DNA of 56,075 nt from JANQPX01 sp039197065 (lineage in GTDB: Bacteria; Pseudomonadota; Alphaproteobacteria; Geminicoccales; Geminicoccaceae), in assembly GCA_039197065.1 (NCBI GenBank), contig JBCCUL010000045.1:1-56075 (forward strand), in the 5' to 3' direction. A program made the position numbers and the translations under genes. The notes beneath the pieces were generated by a model. That model was given only the letters and a program-made list of their open reading frames with translations, was not told where the DNA came from and did no database searches. Within the stretch, counting starts at the first letter, position 1. Each line of letters starts with the position of its first letter. Positions 50,990 to 56,075 of the stretch are shown one piece after another.

Positions 50990-51292
50990 CTACAGCTCGC
51001 CGGCATAACGGTTCATCGCCTTTGCCATCCTGACATCCAGCTCGGTGAAGCCTTCTGCGTCGTGGGTGGTGAGTGTGACCTCGACAGTCTTGTAGACGTT
51101 GAACCATTCGGGGTGATGGTCCATCCTTTCGGCGAGGAGGGCGGATCTGGTCATGAACCCGAAGGCCTGGTTGAAGTTTTTGAATGTGAACGTCTTGGCG
51201 ATGGCGTTGCGCGCCGGAAGATCGCGCCAGCCGTCGAGTGCGGCGAGCGCCTCCTTGCGTTCCTCACCCTCAAGGGCGGCAGGTCTGTTCAT
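50990..51292 (-). CDS. phhB: 4a-hydroxytetrahydrobiopterin dehydratase (PCD/PhhB)
   Basis: A 100-residue pterin-4a-carbinolamine dehydratase. The catalytic signature is ERMDHHPEWFNVYKTVEVTLTTHDAEGFTELD, with the two His of the active site and the conserved HPxW..VY and THDxxG. It regenerates pterin cofactor, for example for phenylalanine hydroxylase, which is not seen here. The preceding 187 bp has no gene. Confidence 0.95.
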   Translation of the reverse strand: MNRPAALEGEERKEALAALDGWRDLPARNAIAKTFTFKNFNQAFGFMTRSALLAERMDHHPEWFNVYKTVEVTLTTHDAEGFTELDVRMAKAMNRYAGEL

Positions 51293-51326
51293 GTCGTCTG
51301 CACTCCTGGTCTGAGCCGGTCAGTCG

Positions 51327-51749
51327 ATGAGCGACGACACATCCTATCAGGCTTTCGACATCGCGCCGCCTTCGCTCGAGGATTTTCAGCGTATCGGCGA
51401 GGAGGTGCTCACCGCTCTGCCTCATGCGTTCACCCAGCATCTGCATGGCGTGGTCATCAAGGTCGAGGACTTCCCGGATGCCGCGACCGAAAGGGCCATG
51501 GAGCTGGAGAGCCCTTACGATCTGCTCGGCCTCTATCATGGCGTCCCGATCGGTCATGACGGCGGCTTCGATGCGCCGCGCGATCAGGTCGACATGATCT
51601 TCCTCTACCGGCGCCCATTGCTGGCCTATTGGTGCGATCATGATTTTTCGCTGGCTAAGGTCATCGAGAATACGCTGATTCACGAGATCGGCCATCATTT
51701 CGGTTTATCGGACGACGATATGGACCGTATCGAGTTCGGCGATCCTTGA
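51327..51749 (+). CDS. Metallopeptidase family protein (zincin-like, DUF1025)
   Basis: A 140-residue small zincin. The metal site is ENTLIHEIGHHFGLSDDDMDRIE, that is HExxH with a third ligand further on. Upstream PYDLLGLYHGVPI and QVDMIFLYRRPLL are common to the family, which is annotated as acting near the cell envelope or cytosol without a known substrate. It overlaps the following VOC gene frame only slightly. Confidence 0.92.
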   Translation: MSDDTSYQAFDIAPPSLEDFQRIGEEVLTALPHAFTQHLHGVVIKVEDFPDAATERAMELESPYDLLGLYHGVPIGHDGGFDAPRDQVDMIFLYRRPLLAYWCDHDFSLAKVIENTLIHEIGHHFGLSDDDMDRIEFGDP

Positions 51750-51763
51750 GAGGGAGATCCTGC

Positions 51764-52168
51764 ATGATCAAGGCGCTCGATCATCTGGTGCTGACGGTTC
51801 GCGATCTGGAGGCAACGGTCCGGTTCTATCGGGATGGTTTGGGCATGGATGCGCGTCGTTTCGGTAAAGACGGCGAGCGCATCGCCCTGCATTTCGGATC
51901 GCAGAAGATCAATCTTCATGAGCTGGGCAAGGAATTCGAACCGAAGGCCGAACGCCCGACGCCCGGCTCCGCCGATCTCTGCTTTCTCACCGATCAACCC
52001 GTCGACCAGCTCAAAACCCAGCTGGAGTCGGCCGGCCTCCGGCTGGTCGAAGGGCCGGTCGAGCGAAGCGGCGCTGTTGCGCCGATCCTCTCGATCTATC
52101 TCCGCGACCCCGATGACAATCTGATCGAGATCGCCAATCAACGGAACGTTGCGGCGGCCGAACCCTGA
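51764..52168 (+). CDS. VOC family protein (glyoxalase/bleomycin-resistance fold)
   Basis: A 134-residue VOC fold protein: IKALDHLVLTVRDLEATVRFYRDGLGM with the N-terminal metal His, HFGSQKINLHELG, DLCFLTDQPVDQL, and DPDDNLIEIANQ with Glu as the last ligand. Possible dioxygenase or resistance enzyme; substrate unknown. GGGAG precedes ATG 51,764. It lies 14 bp after the zincin gene. Confidence 0.9.
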   Translation: MIKALDHLVLTVRDLEATVRFYRDGLGMDARRFGKDGERIALHFGSQKINLHELGKEFEPKAERPTPGSADLCFLTDQPVDQLKTQLESAGLRLVEGPVERSGAVAPILSIYLRDPDDNLIEIANQRNVAAAEP

Positions 52169-52355
52169 CCAAGTTCAGTCTGCCGGCCTGGCCGAGTAGG
52201 CGAGACGGTGTGAGGATCGAACGGCTATCAGGCGCGGTTTTGGAATGAGTTCTTTGGCCTCGATCTTTATGCATGGATGATCGGGTGATGTCGTCCACTG
52301 CGTTTTCTCGCTGGCGTTAAGCTTCCGTTAACGCCCGCTTGCCATATTATTTCAC

Positions 52356-52432
52356 GGTCCATGCGACCCTGGGAGTCCGTGCCCGCAGGAGTCTCTGCCG
52401 ACGGTGGGTGGATTCCCACGGTCGCATGGACC
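52356..52432 (+). repeat. 77-nt hairpin repeat, copy A2
   Basis: Inverted arms GGTCCATGCGACC and GGTCGCATGGACC at the ends; this copy is inverted relative to A1 (15,084-15,160) and has the same length. Outside the right arm lies CCAAGGAA and a GGTTAA-rich stretch, as in A1. The 52,169-52,837 region holds no gene apart from these repeats. Confidence 0.75.
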
Positions 52433-52547
52433 GCCAAGGAATCTCGCAAGGTCGGGTTAACGAAAGGTTAAGCCGTTCGTCATTTTTGCCAGCGATGAGC
52501 GACGGCTTATATCGGCTAGAGCATTTTCTAGTCAGGTTTAAGCGGCA

Positions 52548-52619
52548 CCAGCCCTCACCCCCTCCCGACCACCCATAAGGTACCCTTGCATTGGGTGGTC
52601 GGGAGGGGGTGCGGGCTGG
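52548..52619. repeat. Long GC-rich hairpin inside the composite repeat
   Basis: A 24-bp arm at 52,551-52,574 pairs with 52,593-52,616 with one mismatch; the stem extends outward by CAG/CTG. Outside it sit TAGAGCATTTTC and GGAAATGCTCTA (52,517-52,645), forming a further, weaker outer repeat. There is no counterpart in the 15-kb copy, so this looks like an insertion. Confidence 0.7.
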
Positions 52620-52641
52620 ATCGACTTGCCCCGGAAATGCT

Positions 52642-52748
52642 CTAGAGCTTTTCCCGAACGGTTGGAACCAACTGTTCGATAAGGAAATGCTGCGAAACAA
52701 AGAGATTAAGCGCGTATCCCGATCACCCCCGATCGGGACCAGCTCTAG
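52642..52748 (+). repeat. CTAG-bounded dispersed repeat, copy C2
   Basis: Begins CTAGAGCTTTTC and shares CTGTTCGATAA, GCGAAACAAA, CCGATCAC and CCGATCGGGA with C1 (14,891-15,002, opposite orientation). Ends GCTCTAG. Confidence 0.65.
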
Positions 52749-52792
52749 GGGCGTTGGAACGGTTCAATCAGTGAAGGGGTTGGTGAAGGTCG

Positions 52793-52824
52793 CCCCCGGC
52801 GCGGTTGCTGTACCACGCCGGGGG
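52793..52824 (-). terminator. Hairpin after the polyamine transporter operon
   Basis: Stem CCCCCGGCG/CGCCGGGGG with a 14-nt loop, starting 14 bp beyond the stop of the last minus-strand gene. There is no T tract, so Rho-assisted termination or 3'-end protection is possible. Confidence 0.5.
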
Positions 52825-52837
52825 GTTATGTGGGCGG

Positions 52838-53875
52838 TTACTTCTTAAGCCTTGTCCAGATGGCGTCGTAGACTTCCTGCGTCTCCTGATCGCAGACGGC
52901 GACGAAGGTACCTTTTGGTGCGTCGGCGGGCGGGACGGTTTCGGGCTGGGATTTCAATTCCTCGTCCATCAGATCGATGACGCCTGTCACGCCTGCGTTG
53001 TATTGCGCGAAGTTGCTGACCGCGGCAGCGTTCTCCGGCTCCAGGAGAAAGTCCATGAATTTCAGCGCATTGGCCCGGTTCGGCGCGTCTTTCAGGAGGA
53101 CGACATTGTCCATCCAAACGATGATGCCCTCTCGCGGATAGGCATATTCGATATTCGCCCCTTCGGCGCGCGCCTTCGCTGAAAAGCCGTTCCAGATCAT
53201 GCCGGCGGCGGCATCGCCGGAGACGAGGACGTCCTTGGCGCTGTCCGAATTGAAGGACGCCCAATGCGCCTTCGCTTCCTGCAGCGTGGTGTCCAGAAGC
53301 TTCAGCTGGTCCCTGTCCTGGGTGCATTGCGGAATGTCAAGATGCAGAGACGCCAAGAGCATCACCTCGCCTTGCGTGTCGAGGATGTTGATCTTGCCCT
53401 TAAGCTCGTCCGGCGGGTCGAAGATGATGCTGGTGGTGCGGATATCGCCGTCATATACGTCTCGATTTACCGAAAAGCTGGTGGAGCCCCACTGATAGGG
53501 AATGGAATGCTGACGGCCGGGGTCGAAGTCCACATCGACCCATTCCGGCTGCATGTTCGCCGCATTCGCAAGCTCTCCCGGCTGGATGGTATCCAGCATG
53601 CCCTCGCCGGCCATGATCTTGACCATGTAGTCGCCGGGCACGGCGACGTCGTAGGAGCCGAGCTTGCCGGCTTTGAGCGAGGCGAGCAGCGCCTCGTTGG
53701 AATCATAGGTGTCCATGGTCACCTCGATCCCGGTTTCCGCCGTGAACTTGTCCAGAAGTTCCTGGGGGATGTATTCGAACCAGTGATAGATCGAGAGCTG
53801 GCCTTCGGCCTTGGCCGCACCGGCGCTAAGGGCAAGCGCGACGGCTGCGGCCCCCAAGGTCATATGTCTGTTCAT
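52838..53875 (-). CDS. Polyamine-type ABC transporter substrate-binding protein (PotF/PotD family)
   Basis: A 345-residue periplasmic binding protein. Signal peptide MNRHMTLGAAAVALALSAGAAKA, then QLSIYHWFEYIPQELLDKFTAETGIEVTMDTYDSNEALLASL, and YDVAVPGDYMV, PYQWGSTSF and WMDNVVLLKDAPN, all typical of the PotF/PotD fold. The acidic residues contacting the amine (for example Asp in VPGDY and DNVV) are conserved. Putrescine or spermidine is likely, but other amino-alcohol ligands are possible. Last gene of the operon. Confidence 0.93.
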   Translation of the reverse strand: MNRHMTLGAAAVALALSAGAAKAEGQLSIYHWFEYIPQELLDKFTAETGIEVTMDTYDSNEALLASLKAGKLGSYDVAVPGDYMVKIMAGEGMLDTIQPGELANAANMQPEWVDVDFDPGRQHSIPYQWGSTSFSVNRDVYDGDIRTTSIIFDPPDELKGKINILDTQGEVMLLASLHLDIPQCTQDRDQLKLLDTTLQEAKAHWASFNSDSAKDVLVSGDAAAGMIWNGFSAKARAEGANIEYAYPREGIIVWMDNVVLLKDAPNRANALKFMDFLLEPENAAAVSNFAQYNAGVTGVIDLMDEELKSQPETVPPADAPKGTFVAVCDQETQEVYDAIWTRLKK

Positions 53876-53921
53876 AGCGTTCTCCCATGGGTTAAAGACT
53901 GCCCCTTTCAGGGCTTTGGCC

Positions 53922-54734
53922 TTACGTCTCCGGTCTCTCGCCGCTTCGGCTGACGAAATAGGAGACGGTCACGAAGATGATCGAAACGAGCAGCATGAGC
54001 GTCGAAAGTGCCATGATGTTGGGTTTGATGCCCTGCTTGACCGAACCGAAGATCGCGGTCGGCAGGGTTTCGACGCCTGCCCCCTTCACGAAGTTGGTGA
54101 TGATGAAGTCGTCGAGCGAGATGATGAAGGCGAGCAGAAAGCCTGCAATGATTCCGGGCGCCATCAGCGGCATCAGGACATGGCGAAAGGCTTCGGCGCG
54201 GGTGGCGTAGAGATCCTGCGCCGCCTCCTCATAGCTGCTTTCGATCCCCTGCAGCCGGGCGGCGATCGGGAGGTAGGCGAAGGGAATGCAAAAAACGATA
54301 TGGGCCACCAGGATCGAGAGATAGCCGAGCTTGAAGCCGATGAAGCTGAAGAAGATCAAGGTCGCAACGGCCGTGACGATCTCCGGCACCATGATCGGCA
54401 TGCTGATCAGCGCGAAGCTTAAGGAACGACCGCGAAAGGCCCCGCCTCTGACCATGCCGATCGCCGCGGCGGTGGCGATCATCGTCGACGCGATGGCCGC
54501 CATGACAGCGATGGTCAGGGAGTTCCAGGCGGCGGCTTTGAATTTTTGCGATTCGATGCCGGTGAACACGTCCTGATACCAGCGAAGGCTTAGGCCTTCC
54601 CAGACGGTGATCGAAGGCGAGGCGTTGAAGCTGTAGATCATCACCACGATCAGCGGCGCGTAGAGGATGACCAGGCAGGTCATGGTCATCGGGAAGAAGC
54701 CGGGATAACGGCGAAGGGCATCGGGCGATGCCAT
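53922..54734 (-). CDS. Polyamine-type ABC transporter permease (PotC/PotI)
   Basis: A 270-residue inner-membrane permease with six helices and the EAA coupling loop YEEAAQDLYATRAEAFRHVLMPLMAPGI. SLDDFIITNFVKG is the usual post-EAA segment of PotC/PotI. Start ATG 54,734 lies 1 nt after the stop of the partner permease (54,736). Confidence 0.93.
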   Translation of the reverse strand: MASPDALRRYPGFFPMTMTCLVILYAPLIVVMIYSFNASPSITVWEGLSLRWYQDVFTGIESQKFKAAAWNSLTIAVMAAIASTMIATAAAIGMVRGGAFRGRSLSFALISMPIMVPEIVTAVATLIFFSFIGFKLGYLSILVAHIVFCIPFAYLPIAARLQGIESSYEEAAQDLYATRAEAFRHVLMPLMAPGIIAGFLLAFIISLDDFIITNFVKGAGVETLPTAIFGSVKQGIKPNIMALSTLMLLVSIIFVTVSYFVSRSGERPET

Positions 54735-54735
54735 G

Positions 54736-55665
54736 CTATGTTTCCCCCTGCTCGGCACGCGCCGACTGACGGGCATAGAAGAGGAGCGCCACCAGCACCA
54801 GGCTCAGGAGGATCATGGAGGCGGCAGCACCGAAGGGCCAGTTGCCGGCATTGCCCTTGAACTGCTCCTCGATCAGGGAGCCGATCATGAAATTCTTGGC
54901 GCCGCCCAGAAGATCCGGGGCGAGGAAGGCGCCGAGGCTTGGCACGAACACCAGAATGCACCCGGCTGCGATGCCCGGGCTGACCGACGGGATCACCACA
55001 TGGCGAAGGATGGTCCAGCGATCGGCGTAAAGGTCGGCCGCCGCTTCGGACAGGGCGAAATTATAGCGCTCCACCGAAGCATAGATCGGCAGGACCATGA
55101 AGGGGAGATAGGAATAGAAAAGGCCGAGTTGCACGGCAATGTCGGTGTTGACCAGGCCTAGCGGCTCCGACATCAGCCCGGTGCCGATCAGTGCGTCGTT
55201 TAAGGGACCGTTGTCCCTGATCAGGAATTTCATCGACACGGTGCGGATCAAAAGATTGACCCAATAGGGCACGGTGATCAGGAACAGCCAGATCGAGCGC
55301 GTTTCCTTTGGCCTTGTGGCGATGAAAAAGGCGGTCGGGAAGCCGATGATCAGACAGAGGAGCGTGGCAATCGCCGCCTGGACGATCGAGCGGCCGAAGA
55401 TCGTGATGTAGGTCCACTCGATACTCGGCGCTTCGTCGCCGAACAGGCCGCGATCGAAGATGAATTGGTCATAGGCGGCGAGCGAGAACTCGAAGATCAC
55501 ACCGCCCCTGAACTCCTTGGTGAGGAAGGAGTAGACCAGCATCATCAGGATCGGGAGGAGGAGGAAAAAGCCGATCACCAGCCAGGAGGGGACCAGCAGC
55601 CAGGCGCGAAGCGAGGCGAAGCTGCCGGATACGGCCCTGCTGCTCCCGATGCCGCCGCCCGCCAT
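54736..55665 (-). CDS. Polyamine-type ABC transporter permease (PotB/PotH)
   Basis: A 309-residue permease with an N-terminal cytoplasmic tail and helices from VPSWLVIGFFLLLPILMMLVYSF. Its EAA loop reads LSEAAADLYADRWTILRHVVIPSVSPGI. Typical segment RTVSMKFLIRDNGPLND supports PotB/PotH. The ATG overlaps the ATPase gene stop by 4 bp. Confidence 0.93.
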   Translation of the reverse strand: MAGGGIGSSRAVSGSFASLRAWLLVPSWLVIGFFLLLPILMMLVYSFLTKEFRGGVIFEFSLAAYDQFIFDRGLFGDEAPSIEWTYITIFGRSIVQAAIATLLCLIIGFPTAFFIATRPKETRSIWLFLITVPYWVNLLIRTVSMKFLIRDNGPLNDALIGTGLMSEPLGLVNTDIAVQLGLFYSYLPFMVLPIYASVERYNFALSEAAADLYADRWTILRHVVIPSVSPGIAAGCILVFVPSLGAFLAPDLLGGAKNFMIGSLIEEQFKGNAGNWPFGAAASMILLSLVLVALLFYARQSARAEQGET

Positions 55666-56075
55666 CAGTCCACCAAAAGGCGCGCGGCGCCGGCGTCGAC
55701 TTCAAGGGCGACGCGGTCGCCGGCGTTGACGTCAAGGGCTGTGCGGTGCGCGTTCTGAGAGCGCACCGTCACCTCCGGGCCGTCGTCGAGGCGCACCACA
55801 TATTGCGTATCCGTGCCGAGATAGACGGTCCGCTCAAGAGCCCCTGCGAGGGGCTCGTCACCCTGACTTTTCCGCGTCAGTGACAGGCGCTCGGGCCTTA
55901 TCGAGACATGCCCGGCCGCACCCGGCACGGGTGTGCCAGAGGCTTGGCAGGCCAGCGTCCCGCCGCCCGGCAACCGGCATAGGCAGCGGTCCCCGGAAAC
56001 GCTCTCGACGGTGACATCGAGGAGATTGGTTTCGCCGATGAAGTCGGCGACGAAGCGGTTCAGCGGGCGCTCATA
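55665..56075 (-). CDS. Polyamine-type ABC transporter ATPase, C-terminal part (PotA/PotG)
   Basis: Open from the right edge through 136 codons. The visible part starts YERPLNRFVADFIGETNLLD, the end of the ATPase core of PotA/PotG-type proteins, then a TOBE domain (VSIRPERLSL, VYLGTDTQYVVRLDDGPEVTVR) and the C-terminal VALEVDAGAARLLVD. The Walker motifs lie outside the window. It is the first gene of the operon. Confidence 0.9.
   Translation of the reverse strand, partial: YERPLNRFVADFIGETNLLDVTVESVSGDRCLCRLPGGGTLACQASGTPVPGAAGHVSIRPERLSLTRKSQGDEPLAGALERTVYLGTDTQYVVRLDDGPEVTVRSQNAHRTALDVNAGDRVALEVDAGAARLLVD

Noticed and set aside
52169..52837. Coding frames across the 52-kb repeat mosaic
   Set aside because: Short frames coincide with the inverted repeats and their translations mirror each other, as expected for palindromic DNA.
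1..56075. CRISPR arrays, tRNA, rRNA, phage integrase or attachment sites
   Set aside because: Looked for by eye on both strands; no regularly spaced repeats, cloverleaf-type sequences or integrase motifs were seen.

Overview
The window is high-GC bacterial DNA that reads as Alphaproteobacteria, probably Hyphomicrobiales (Rhizobiales). The evidence is a CheR-CheD-CheB / STAS-CheY-CheA chemotaxis block, a small DUF1127 protein beside a LysR gene, Pho boxes, and dispersed CTAG-bounded intergenic repeats resembling rhizobial intergenic mosaic elements. This placement is inferred from protein and repeat style; no rRNA or tRNA gene is present.

Layout: (1) 0-3.7 kb, phosphate: the 5' end of pstC, pstS with a Pho box, and a secreted phytase-like esterase with its own Pho box. 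(2) 3.8-26.7 kb, a large catabolic locus: amidohydrolase, TIM-barrel isomerase, DUF993 aldolase-like protein, SDR and acyl-CoA dehydrogenase in one operon; two divergently placed aldo/keto reductases; a fused CoA-transferase; a DmdA-like GcvT-fold methyltransferase; two GMC oxidoreductases; a zinc alcohol dehydrogenase; a complete ribose-type (CUT2) ABC importer; and a TetR regulator. A palindrome AGTAAC-N6-GTTACT lies about 30 bp upstream of four start codons here, which ties genes 4 kb apart into one probable regulon. A frameshifted DUF3800 gene (10.96-12.03 kb) interrupts the locus. (3) 26.8-28.0 kb, HxlR regulator and divergent glutathione transferase-like gene. (4) 28.1-30.5 kb, a decayed IS66 element with an IS630 fragment inside it, then AT-rich DNA. 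(5) 30.5-39.3 kb, chemotaxis on the minus strand: cheW, fliM, a small helical protein, STAS, cheY, cheA, cheR, cheD, cheB, cheY. (6) 39.7-52.2 kb, mixed genes: membrane and Tat proteins, a LEA-type lipoprotein, a lysozyme-like protein lacking its catalytic Glu, cupin, DMT exporter, hydrolase, amidase, an SGNH/MBOAT O-acyltransferase pair, DUF1127/LysR, phhB, a zincin and a VOC protein. (7) 52.2-56.1 kb, a repeat mosaic and a polyamine-type ABC operon that runs off the right edge.

How the genes may work together: the 4-27 kb locus looks like uptake of a small polar, sugar-like compound. Oxidation would be by GMC, zinc-ADH and AKR enzymes, with isomerase/aldolase-type cleavage and a CoA-dependent end stage. 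The DmdA-like protein hints at a methyl group being moved to tetrahydrofolate. The substrate is unknown, and I regard this as the best candidate for an undescribed system. At the non-coding level, two repeat families stand out: a TGGYRYGRCCAC/GTATGC element abutting TAG stop codons, and a composite 77-nt hairpin plus CTAG-bounded repeat present in inverted copies at 14.9-15.2 and 52.4-52.7 kb. No CRISPR array, rRNA or tRNA was seen.
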